Source: SZUA-521 sp041738285 (GTDB taxonomy: Bacteria > Pseudomonadota > Gammaproteobacteria > Pseudomonadales > Azotimanducaceae). Taken from it: a stretch of DNA of 20,725 bases. The notes beneath the pieces are model-generated. The model was not told where the DNA came from. It was given only the letters and a program-made list of their open reading frames with translations, and ran no database searches. Every line of letters starts with the position of its first letter. Position 1 is the stretch's first letter. The translations under genes were made by a program, and so were the position numbers. Shown one piece after another: positions 14,703 through 20,725 of this stretch. Location of the stretch: positions 1-20,725 of the forward strand of contig JBGSQB010000117.1 of assembly GCA_041738285.1 (NCBI GenBank), read 5' to 3'.

Positions 14703-14784
14703 CTCACGCTCCCCAAGCCCAAGACGTCCATCCAGATTGCTGCCACTTCGAGGGGGCGATGGTACTCAATCTGCGTGGCCCGTC

Positions 14785-14806
14785 GCAGCGGAATTCGCTA
14801 CGCTGC
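14785..14806 (+). repeat. hairpin in the leader of the third crotonase gene
   Basis: GCAGCG (14785-14790) and CGCTGC (14801-14806) form a perfect 6-bp stem with a 10-nt loop, ending about 10 nt before the AAGGGG SD of the gene starting at 14831. It is followed by CGTCTTTC rather than a T-run. It could be a leader structure or a regulator site, or chance; the 128-bp gap otherwise shows nothing I can name. Confidence 0.3.
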
Positions 14807-14830
14807 CGTCTTTCACAAGGGGAACGCACC

Positions 14831-15661
14831 ATGTACGCGGACATCAAGTACGAAGTCGAATCACCAGTCGCCGTTATCACGATGAACCGGCCGGAACAGC
14901 TGAATGCGTTCACCGTGCGCATGCTGGCGGAGATCCGCCACGCGCTGGCCGCGGCGGAAAAGAACGACAAGGTGGTCGGCATCGTGCTCACCGGTGCTGG
15001 TCGCGGCTTTTGCGCGGGCATGGACATGAACGCGCTCGACAGCATGGCCGGTGGTACCAGCGCGCGCGAAGACCTGTCGAAACTCGCGGCAAACCCCGGG
15101 GATGCGGCAATGGGCGACAACTTCGCCGTCACGTACTCCTATGTACTGTCGATCCGCAAGCCGGTGCTGGCGGCGGTCAATGGCGCATGTGCCGGACTCG
15201 GATTCTGCTTCGCGCTGCTGTGCGACATGCGTTTCGTCGAGCGCACCGCCAAGTTCAGCGCCGCATTTTCTCAGCGCGGCCTCGTGGCAGAGCATGGCGC
15301 AAGCTGGTTGTTGCCACGCCTCGTTGGCTCCGGTCGTGCCCTCGACATACTCTGGAGTTCGCGCAAGTTCGACGGCATCGAAGCCGAGCGCCTGGGGCTA
15401 GCCGAGCGATTGTGCGAGCCGGGACAATCTCTCGCCGATGCGCGCGCCTACATCAGCCAACTCGCCGCAACCACATCGCCCACGTCCCTCATGGTGATGA
15501 AGCAGCAGGTGTACAAACACTTGAACGCGCAGCTGGGTGAGGCGATGCGAGAAACCAACACCTTGATGGATGAAAGCCTCGCTCGCGACGATTTCAAGGA
15601 AGGCGTGCGTTCGTTCATCGAAAAGCGGCCGCCGAAGTTCAAACCCGTTGTAGTCGGCTGA
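14831..15661 (+). CDS. enoyl-CoA hydratase/isomerase family protein
   Basis: A 276-aa crotonase-superfamily protein, the third in the window. GRGFCAGMDM (57-66) supplies one oxyanion-hole amide and AGLGFCFALLCD (121-132) the other. Both hydratase glutamates are replaced (Cys126 and Phe146 by alignment), while Glu154 in VAEHG occupies the single-acid position of PaaG-like enzymes. The C-terminal FIEKRPPKF tail is typical of the family. AAGGGG at 14817-14822 lies 8 nt before the ATG; an earlier in-frame ATG at 14759 has no SD. The alpha/beta hydrolase starts 6 nt after its stop, so the two are co-transcribed. It probably isomerises or hydrates an enoyl-CoA, but the substrate is unknown. Confidence 0.88.
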   Translation: MYADIKYEVESPVAVITMNRPEQLNAFTVRMLAEIRHALAAAEKNDKVVGIVLTGAGRGFCAGMDMNALDSMAGGTSAREDLSKLAANPGDAAMGDNFAVTYSYVLSIRKPVLAAVNGACAGLGFCFALLCDMRFVERTAKFSAAFSQRGLVAEHGASWLLPRLVGSGRALDILWSSRKFDGIEAERLGLAERLCEPGQSLADARAYISQLAATTSPTSLMVMKQQVYKHLNAQLGEAMRETNTLMDESLARDDFKEGVRSFIEKRPPKFKPVVVG

Positions 15662-15667
15662 CTACAC

Positions 15668-16573
15668 ATGAACACCAACGTGCGGCGCGAGCCGCACCGC
15701 GTCACCGTGGGCTCGCAGGATCTGAATCTGAACGTGCTCACACTCGGGTCACCGACGCTGCCAGCGCTTGTGATGGTGCATGGTATCCGCGACACCGCCA
15801 TGGGTCTGATGCCGGTAGCGCAGTCACTGGCAGACGATTTCCACGTGGTGGTGCCGGACCTGCGCGGTCATGGTGATTCCGACAAGCCCGGGCACTACGC
15901 AATTCCGCAGTTCGTTTACGACCTGCACCGGGTTCTGCAGGCATTGTCGCTCGACTGCCCGGCAATCTTTGGCCATAGCCTCGGCGGTCAGATCGTGGCG
16001 CGGTTCGCCGCACAGTTCCCGGAGCGGGTCTGCAAACTCGTGATTGCGGAAGGCCTCGGGCCGCCGCGGCGGCCCCATGACGATGTGCCCGACGCCCGCG
16101 CGGAAGGCGCGCGAATCATCGCGACCATGGAGACACCCGCACGCATGCGGCCACTGCCAAGTCTCGAGTTCGCGACGGCGCGATTGATTGCGAACAATCC
16201 GCGCCTGCCCGAAGGACGCGCACGATGGATCGCCGAACACAGCACGGCGATCGATGAACGCGGCGAGCGGCAGTGGAAATTCGATCCGCGCGTCGGCGAG
16301 CTCTGGCTCGCCATGGAGCCCATGAGCAACGAAGCGCGCTGGCGGCAGATCGAGGCGCCTGTCCTGGTCGTCACCGCCGAGTTGGCCGACGAGTATTGGC
16401 GCGGCCAGATGCCGATTCCGGGCTGGAGCGGGAAATTTTCGACCGCGGATCTCGGCGCCCGCCTGGCCTGCTTCAGGGACGCACAGCACGTCCACATGGA
16501 GGCGGCCGGTCACATGCTGCATTTCGATCGGCCCGAAGACCTGGCCAGGATCGTGCGGGACTTTCTCCGCTAG
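15668..16573 (+). CDS. alpha/beta-hydrolase fold protein
   Basis: A 301-aa cytoplasmic alpha/beta hydrolase. HG at 38-39 forms the oxyanion region, PDLRGHGDSDKP (63-74) is the usual second block, the nucleophile elbow GHSLGG places Ser104, and His282 in AAGHMLHFDRPEDLA is the catalytic base. The acid residue is not certain by eye, probably in the VVTAELADEYW strand-loop region. Unlike the protein encoded at 34-912 it has Ser rather than Asp as nucleophile, so it should be an esterase, lactonase, thioesterase or C-C hydrolase and not a dehalogenase. Co-transcription with the crotonase upstream (6-nt gap) suggests it opens or releases a pathway intermediate, for example by ester or lactone hydrolysis; that is inference. 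Confidence 0.88.
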   Translation: MNTNVRREPHRVTVGSQDLNLNVLTLGSPTLPALVMVHGIRDTAMGLMPVAQSLADDFHVVVPDLRGHGDSDKPGHYAIPQFVYDLHRVLQALSLDCPAIFGHSLGGQIVARFAAQFPERVCKLVIAEGLGPPRRPHDDVPDARAEGARIIATMETPARMRPLPSLEFATARLIANNPRLPEGRARWIAEHSTAIDERGERQWKFDPRVGELWLAMEPMSNEARWRQIEAPVLVVTAELADEYWRGQMPIPGWSGKFSTADLGARLACFRDAQHVHMEAAGHMLHFDRPEDLARIVRDFLR

Positions 16574-16580
16574 CCACCGA

Positions 16581-16600
16581 GGATGGACCCGCGGCCATCC
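16581..16600 (+). repeat. inverted repeat between the hydrolase and DUF169 genes
   Basis: GGATGG (16581-16586) and CCATCC (16595-16600) form a perfect 6-bp stem with an 8-nt loop 8 nt after the hydrolase stop. No T-run follows, so a factor-independent terminator is unlikely. It may attenuate transcription or protect an mRNA end. Confidence 0.3.
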
Positions 16601-16641
16601 GCTCCGCTATGGTCGAGATCTCTCGTCAAGGCCAATGCACC

Positions 16642-17442
16642 ATGAGCGCGTCGAACATCATCGCAAGCGATCAAGACACCTACGATTTCCCGGCCATCGT
16701 CGCCGATCTCAATCGGCTGCTGCGTTTGCGGACCACGCCGATCGGCATGAAGATGTTCGAGACCGTCGCCGAGATGGAGGCGATTCCAAAGATCCGGCGC
16801 CCCACTCAAGTCCACGCAACCGATCAGATCGTGGGCCAGGCCTCGCGCAACGGTTGGACCGTCGGCATCACCGCCAAGGATCTCGTCGGCGCGCAGTGCG
16901 CGACCGTGATCGGCCTGCATCCGCGCAGCGAAGAATGGTTGTCCGGCAAGCACATGGCCGGCGTCTGGTTCGAGGATGTCACCGAATCGAGCGTCCACCA
17001 GCACGCGATGGACGTGGTGCCGTTTGGTCGCTATCAGGCGATGGCCGTCAGCCCGCTGACCGCCGGGCGGCTCAACCCGCCGGACATCTGCCTAATCTAC
17101 GCAACACCGGCTCAAATGATCCTGTTCATCAATGGGTTGCAGTGGACTGGTTACAAAAAGCTCGAGTGGGGCTGCGTCGGCGAATCCGCCTGCGCCGACT
17201 CCTGGGGTCGCGCCCTGCTGACGGGTGAACCGAGCCTGTCCATCCCCTGTTTCGCGGAGCGCCGCTACGGCGGCGTGATGGAGGACGAACTGCTCATGGC
17301 GCTTCCGCCGAAGTTCCTGCCCAAGATCATCGCAGGCCTCGATGCGCTGTCCCGCAACGGCCTGCGCTACCCCATCGCCCCCTACGGCGTCACCACCGAC
17401 GCGCGCGCCGGTATGGGTGTGAGCTACGGCGACAAGCGCTGA
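16642..17442 (+). CDS. DUF169-family protein with clustered cysteines
   Basis: A 266-aa soluble protein recognised as DUF169, a family without a settled function. Seen: the N-terminal TTPIGMKMFE segment (31-40), Cys86 in GAQCATVIGL, Cys150 in the ICLIYATPAQ strand, and the C-terminal core CVGESACADSWG (Cys178, Cys184) followed by SIPCFAERRYGG (Cys203). Conserved Cys residues in this arrangement suggest a metal or iron-sulfur site, which is inference. The ATG at 16642 has AAGG at 16628-16631; another in-frame ATG lies at 16609 and cannot be excluded. It follows the hydrolase after 68 nt on the same strand, so it may belong to the crotonase-hydrolase transcript. It converges with the ferritin-like gene across a GC-rich palindrome. 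Confidence 0.82.
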   Translation: MSASNIIASDQDTYDFPAIVADLNRLLRLRTTPIGMKMFETVAEMEAIPKIRRPTQVHATDQIVGQASRNGWTVGITAKDLVGAQCATVIGLHPRSEEWLSGKHMAGVWFEDVTESSVHQHAMDVVPFGRYQAMAVSPLTAGRLNPPDICLIYATPAQMILFINGLQWTGYKKLEWGCVGESACADSWGRALLTGEPSLSIPCFAERRYGGVMEDELLMALPPKFLPKIIAGLDALSRNGLRYPIAPYGVTTDARAGMGVSYGDKR

Positions 17443-17450
17443 TCGGTAAT

Positions 17451-17464
17451 TGGCCCCGGGGCCA
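17451..17464. terminator. GC-rich perfect palindrome between convergent genes, possible bidirectional terminator
   Basis: TGGCCCCGGGGCCA is a perfect 14-bp palindrome inside the 45-bp gap between the DUF169 gene and the convergent ferritin-like gene. It is followed by a second imperfect inverted repeat (TGACC at 17466-17470, GGTCA at 17486-17490, with GGGGAC...GTCTCC inside). Both strands can fold, which suits a terminator serving both genes, but neither side has a T-tract. Confidence 0.4.
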
Positions 17465-17487
17465 GTGACCGGGGACAGTCTCCAGGG

Positions 17488-18522
17488 TCAGGATGCCTTC
17501 TTGAGGTCCGACAGCGCCTCGAACTCCGCGAGCAGCCGCTTGCCATCCTGGTGGGCGACTATGCGCGGCGTGATCTGCGCCCGCTGCTGCTGCGCGGCGA
17601 GTTTGGGTTGCTCGACCGTCGCCCAGTCAATCAGCACCGCCCAGAATCGATCGATCAGCGCCGCGCCGGAGATCGTGCCACCATCGATCGTCTTGAATTG
17701 CACACTGCGCAGTTCGCCCAGATAGAGGCGCAGCGATCGAACGTGAATCTCTTCGTCGGTGCGGATGCGCTCGATGATCTCGGCCGCTTCCTCAGCATGC
17801 GCGCGTCGGCTGGTGAAGAGATCGGGCATCCGCAGAATCGCCTGGGAGGCGGCGAAGCCAATCTCTGCGCGGAATTCGATGACCAGCAGGTTCATCAGAA
17901 ATGACAGCATGCCCTCGTACTCCTGTGGCAACTCGGGCATCACACGCTTGCCGGCGTCGGGCCGACCGATGCTCTCGGGAGGCTCGACGTCCGGGAAGGC
18001 GTCTACGCCATAGGCGAGATCCCGTGCCACGAACCACATCACGTCGTGACCGCCGATGCCCTTACCCGACTCGCCGCCTTCGTCGATACCGTGGGCCGCG
18101 AGCAACCCTTGGTTCAAATGACCGATCGCCATCGTGCTCATGTCCTCGACGATCACCTTCTGCAGGTCCGGAAACTTGAGCTCCGCCAGCACGCGCCCGC
18201 GCCCTTCGATCTTGCCGGTGATGGTCAGGCTGTTCCAGAACGTCTGGCCGAGCCCGTTGCGCAGCATCAGTCGCTGTTGATCGACATTCGGCATGCGCGG
18301 TCCAGTCAGCAGCCACGCGCCTGCGTCGAGCAAATCGCCACCACGTTTACGCAGCGCATCGGACCAGGCCTCGATCGCCTGATTGCGCACCAGCGCGCGC
18401 GGCGGTACGTAGTTGCCGGCGGCGTCGAAACCACCGTGCATGCGGCGTCCGCCAATCTCATGCGGACGCGCGAAGACATGGTCGGTCATGAGTTCTGCTT
18501 CCGTGTAGACGAGCTTGGTCAT
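17488..18522 (-). CDS. ferritin-like (possible diiron) protein of unknown function
   Basis: A 344-aa, largely helical soluble protein. The long helices IVEDMSTMAIGHLNQG (124-139), LLVIEFRAEIGFAASQAIL (212-230) and RTDEEIHVRSLRLYLGEL (254-271) carry acidic and His residues, including an ExxH (Glu257/His260), in the pattern of ferritin-like diiron bundles; Glu126, His135 and Glu216/Glu220 are candidate ligands. I recognise it only as a conserved uncharacterised protein. It could be an oxygenase, an oxidase or a non-metal relative. AGGAAA precedes the ATG at 18522 by 7 nt. It lies 28 nt downstream of the PPOX-like gene on the same strand, so a flavin protein and a possible diiron protein are co-expressed. 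Confidence 0.72.
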   Translation of the reverse strand: MTKLVYTEAELMTDHVFARPHEIGGRRMHGGFDAAGNYVPPRALVRNQAIEAWSDALRKRGGDLLDAGAWLLTGPRMPNVDQQRLMLRNGLGQTFWNSLTITGKIEGRGRVLAELKFPDLQKVIVEDMSTMAIGHLNQGLLAAHGIDEGGESGKGIGGHDVMWFVARDLAYGVDAFPDVEPPESIGRPDAGKRVMPELPQEYEGMLSFLMNLLVIEFRAEIGFAASQAILRMPDLFTSRRAHAEEAAEIIERIRTDEEIHVRSLRLYLGELRSVQFKTIDGGTISGAALIDRFWAVLIDWATVEQPKLAAQQQRAQITPRIVAHQDGKRLLAEFEALSDLKKAS

Positions 18523-18550
18523 CGGTATTTCCTGACGCGCAACAGCGTGT

Positions 18551-19102
18551 TCAATCGATCCAGTCTACACCGGGCAAACCATCGAGGCTTCTTGCGTTGC
18601 GCGCCCTCTGGTACTCGCGCAAGCCTTCTGCGCCCCGCTTCTCCGCCCACATCGTCAGCGCTTGCCTCGGCGCCTTGAAGTCCATCAGCGGCACACCATA
18701 GCCGCACGATGTCGAGATGCGGCTGGCGCGCACACGAATCACACTGCGGATACCCGGCTGGTCGTCGAACTGAGCAACCAGCTGGTCGAACAGCCCCGTT
18801 CCAGGCACGGCCACTTCTCCCTGTCCGTGCACGCGCACGATTCGCGGCGGCCCGTCGAACGCGCACCACATCAGCACGATGCGCGCGTTCTCTCGGACAT
18901 GAGCGATCGTCTCGACACCACTTCCGGTCAGGTCGAGATACGCAACCGTTCGATCGTCCAGCACACGCACACAGTCGCCGCCCTTGGGCGAACAATTCAC
19001 CAATCCGTCATGCGCGCTCGGCGCGGTGGCAACGAAGCAAACCGGCTGCGCGCGTAGCCACGCGGCAAGGTCAGTGTCGATCCGTTCGATCTCGTCAGCC
19101 AT
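18551..19102 (-). CDS. pyridoxamine 5'-phosphate oxidase family (FMN-binding split-barrel) protein
   Basis: A 183-aa PPOX-like split-barrel protein, probably an FMN- or F420-type flavin-binding oxidoreductase acting as a dimer in the cytoplasm. Seen: CFVATAPSAHDGLVNCSPKG (22-41), the strand TVAYLDLTGSG (52-62), then ENARIVLMWCAFDGPPRIVR (71-90) and HGQGEV, the order of strands and nucleotide-binding turns in this family. The substrate is unknown; members include flavin reductases and general stress proteins. GGGAGGT at ideal distance from the ATG at 19102 sets the start; the longer open frame to 19210 has no such signal. First gene of a two-gene minus operon with the ferritin-like protein, divergent from the second GPH carrier. 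Confidence 0.83.
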   Translation of the reverse strand: MADEIERIDTDLAAWLRAQPVCFVATAPSAHDGLVNCSPKGGDCVRVLDDRTVAYLDLTGSGVETIAHVRENARIVLMWCAFDGPPRIVRVHGQGEVAVPGTGLFDQLVAQFDDQPGIRSVIRVRASRISTSCGYGVPLMDFKAPRQALTMWAEKRGAEGLREYQRARNARSLDGLPGVDWID

Positions 19103-19117
19103 GCGTACCTCCCGCAG

Positions 19118-19147
19118 TTGCAGTGGCGGATTGCGGCCACGTATAAG
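19118..19147 (+). promoter_or_regulatory. candidate sigma-70 promoter for the second GPH carrier
   Basis: TTGCAG (19118-19123) and TATAAG (19142-19147) are separated by 18 bp and lie in the 76-bp divergent region, about 30 nt upstream of the carrier's TTG start. The -10 matches five of six consensus bases and the -35 matches four. This is the best conventional promoter in the window by eye. Confidence 0.5.
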
Positions 19148-19178
19148 AGAGGGACCGAACACTATCAGGGAGGGGCTG

Positions 19179-20543
19179 TTGGCGGAACCGCCATTGTCGG
19201 GCGCGCGCATCTGGTCGTACGGGTCGCTCGGCTTTCCCCTTGCGCTGCTCGGATATCCACTCGGGATCTGGCTGCCCCGTGCCTATGCGACTTACGTCGG
19301 CGTCGCGACCGAGCAGGTCGGATTGATCATTACCGTCGCCGCCATCTTTGACGCGGTGACCGATCCATTGATGGGCTTCGCCTCTGACAAACTGCGAACG
19401 CGCTGGGGCCGGCGTCGCCTGTGGGTCGCGATCGGCGCGCCATTTCTCACGGTCGCGCTCGTTTACCTGCTCAATCCCCCGCTCGGCAGTTCCGTCTTGT
19501 ATCTCGCCTTCTGGTACGTGTTCCTGCGCGTTGGCACCACCATGGTGGGTGTGCCGTACGCCGCGTGGGGCGCGGAGCTTTCGAACGAATACCACACGCG
19601 CACCCGCATCGTGTCTGCGCGCGAGGTGTATGTCCTGCTCGGGCTGATCGGCGCGGCGGCCGTGCCGGCACTGGTTGAGTGGATCAGCGAAGACAACACC
19701 ACAGCCGTGATGGTGTTGAACGCCTACACCTGGCCGGTCCTGATCGTGCTGCCGCTGGTCACGGTGCTCGTCGTGCTCACGGTCCCAGAACCGCCACGCA
19801 GCGCGCGCGAAGGTCACGTGCCCTTCTTTGCGTCGCTGCGCCTGATGTATCGCAACAAGCTGTTTCTGCGGCTGATCAGCATCGAGCTGCTGATCTCGGG
19901 CGGCGAAGCATTCCGCAACGCACTATCCCTGTTTTTCATGCAGGATTACATCGGCGCGCCCCGCGCGGGCATGCTCTATCTCGTGTACTTCGGCATGGGC
20001 CTTGCCGCGATTCCGTTCTGGACCTGGCTCGCCAAGCACTTCGGCAAGCACCGATCGCTGTCCGCCGCAATCATCTTCGTCGGCTGCGTGAGCCTTGCGA
20101 TCTACACCCTCGAGCACGGTCAGGTCATGGAGTTCTACGTCCTGTTCGCTCTCAAAGGATTCTGCTTCGGGTCATTCGCCTATCTGCCACGTGCAATGAT
20201 GGCTGACGTGATCGACGTCGACACCTTGAAGTCCGGTGACGCACGCACGGGGAGCTACTTCTCGGTGATGGGGTTCATGACCAAGCTTGCCCATTCGGTG
20301 GGCGGGTTCTCGCTGATCGCGCTTGCATGGGTTGGATACCAGACATTGCCCGGGGCAGTGAACGGCCAGGAACAGCTCGAGTGGCTGGCCATTCTCTATG
20401 CGATCGTGCCGACGGTGTCATTCGCCTTCGGCCTGTACCTGTGCTGGACCTGGCCATTGACCGACACCAAGCACGCGAAACTCCAACGCCTATTGTCGGT
20501 GCGACAGGATCGAATGAAGCGTTCTGCGTCCGCGCGGCTATAA
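19179..20543 (+). CDS. GPH-type MFS carrier (MFS_2, MelB-like)
   Basis: A 454-aa inner-membrane carrier of about 12 helices in the glycoside-pentoside-hexuronide:cation symporter group. Diagnostic loop: DAVTDPLMG (58-66) and SDKLRTRWGRRR (69-80); VPYAAWGAELS follows in the region of helix 4. It is a distant paralogue of the carrier at 8049 and, unlike it, has an intact N-terminus. The start is a TTG at 19179 with AGGGAGG five nt upstream; a TTG at 19194 is the alternative. The substrate is unknown. It is divergent from the PPOX-like gene behind a plausible sigma-70 promoter, and its 3' end contains the -10 element of glpD. Confidence 0.85.
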   Translation: MAEPPLSGARIWSYGSLGFPLALLGYPLGIWLPRAYATYVGVATEQVGLIITVAAIFDAVTDPLMGFASDKLRTRWGRRRLWVAIGAPFLTVALVYLLNPPLGSSVLYLAFWYVFLRVGTTMVGVPYAAWGAELSNEYHTRTRIVSAREVYVLLGLIGAAAVPALVEWISEDNTTAVMVLNAYTWPVLIVLPLVTVLVVLTVPEPPRSAREGHVPFFASLRLMYRNKLFLRLISIELLISGGEAFRNALSLFFMQDYIGAPRAGMLYLVYFGMGLAAIPFWTWLAKHFGKHRSLSAAIIFVGCVSLAIYTLEHGQVMEFYVLFALKGFCFGSFAYLPRAMMADVIDVDTLKSGDARTGSYFSVMGFMTKLAHSVGGFSLIALAWVGYQTLPGAVNGQEQLEWLAILYAIVPTVSFAFGLYLCWTWPLTDTKHAKLQRLLSVRQDRMKRSASARL

Positions 20544-20544
20544 T
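20539..20544 (+). promoter_or_regulatory. consensus -10 element upstream of glpD
   Basis: A perfect TATAAT spans the stop of the carrier gene and lies 28 nt before the glpD ATG. No good -35 is found at 16-18 bp, so it may be weak or activator-dependent. The spacing gives a leader of roughly 20-25 nt. Confidence 0.45.
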
Positions 20545-20572
20545 CGCCCGCTTCGCCCAATCCCAGTCGGCC

Positions 20573-20725
20573 ATGAATTTCGACCTCGATCTGCGCAATC
20601 GTTCCAGCCTGTTTCAGGCGCTCGCTGAAGAGACCTTCGACGTCGCCGTCATCGGTGGCGGCATCACCGGCGCCGGCATTGCCCGCGATGCGGCCATGCG
20701 CGGCCTGCGCGTCGTCCTGCTCGAA
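20573..20725 (+). CDS. glpD: glycerol-3-phosphate dehydrogenase GlpD, N-terminal part (cut by window end)
   Basis: The first 51 codons of an aerobic FAD-dependent glycerol-3-phosphate dehydrogenase, which oxidises glycerol-3-phosphate to dihydroxyacetone phosphate at the inner membrane and feeds quinone. The dinucleotide-binding motif DVAVIGGGITGAGIARDAAM (23-42) and the acidic end of the second strand (VVLLE) are the GlpD signature; known homologues read GGGINGAGIARDAA here. Other FAD-dependent DAO-fold enzymes share the glycine motif, but the GIARDAA extension favours GlpD. No clear SD precedes the ATG. It is probably transcribed from the TATAAT-containing promoter and functionally unconnected to the acyl-CoA genes apart from general lipid and glycerol metabolism. 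Confidence 0.82.
   Translation, partial: MNFDLDLRNRSSLFQALAEETFDVAVIGGGITGAGIARDAAMRGLRVVLLE

Noticed and set aside
1..20725. CRISPR array, tRNA/rRNA genes, integrase or insertion sequence
   Set aside because: No regularly spaced repeats, RNA-gene structures, transposase or integrase motifs were seen on either strand.

Overview
The window is GC-rich (about 60% by eye), gene-dense bacterial DNA with no intergenic gap above about 130 bp. It looks like a proteobacterium, probably a gammaproteobacterium. That placement is inferred from the GlpD start, the paired acyl-CoA dehydrogenases, the TetR/Nudix/crotonase content and Shine-Dalgarno (SD) usage; no marker gene is present to fix it. I see no tRNA, rRNA, transposase, CRISPR or phage genes.

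Layout. (A) 34-2739, minus: a TetR regulator, Nudix hydrolase, PaaG-like crotonase and LinB/DhaA-type haloalkane dehalogenase, chained by 4-nt ATGA/GTGA overlaps and a 5-nt gap. (B) 2831-5969, plus: large and small acyl-CoA dehydrogenase subunits and a second crotonase. A and B diverge from a short region holding a perfect 7-3-7 inverted repeat, the likely TetR operator. (C) 5954-10932, minus: a two-domain ChrA-type chromate transporter, a GPH-type MFS carrier, a thiamine-diphosphate (ThDP) enzyme and a small membrane protein. (D) 10962-11456, plus: a hot-dog thioesterase. (E) 11470-13232, minus: a secreted lipocalin-like protein and a third, small-subunit-type acyl-CoA dehydrogenase. (F) 13270-13962, plus: an EtfB-lysine-methyltransferase-like enzyme. 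(G) 13950-14702, minus: a membrane-anchored protein with a duplicated dimeric alpha/beta-barrel-like domain. (H) 14831-17442, plus: a third crotonase, an alpha/beta hydrolase and a DUF169 protein. (I) 17488-19102, minus: an FMN-binding PPOX-like protein and a ferritin-like protein. (J) 19179 to the end, plus: a second GPH-type carrier and the first 51 codons of glpD.

How it fits together. The theme is CoA-thioester catabolism of an unidentified lipophilic substrate: two carriers for uptake, three acyl-CoA dehydrogenase polypeptides, three crotonases, a thioesterase, an alpha/beta hydrolase and a dehalogenase, with a methyltransferase that may act on the electron acceptor ETF. The two dehydrogenase subunits in B have complementary degenerate sites: one keeps a candidate catalytic Glu, the other keeps the FAD-contacting RxQFG motif. 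That is the pattern of heteromeric alpha2-beta2 enzymes such as steroid side-chain ChsE1/ChsE2 and PimC/PimD-like pairs. All three crotonases lack both hydratase glutamates and keep one acid at the PaaG position, which suggests isomerase- or lyase-type chemistry.

Most notable irregularities. The ThDP enzyme gene is cut by an in-frame TGA (6496-6498); the same frame continues with a family-like C-terminus to a second TGA at 6421 that overlaps the next gene's GTG by 4 nt. The GPH carrier directly upstream has family-like N-terminal coding sequence before any usable start codon, so a 1-nt frameshift is likely near 9503-9517. Two lesions in one operon mean either recent decay or sequencing error.
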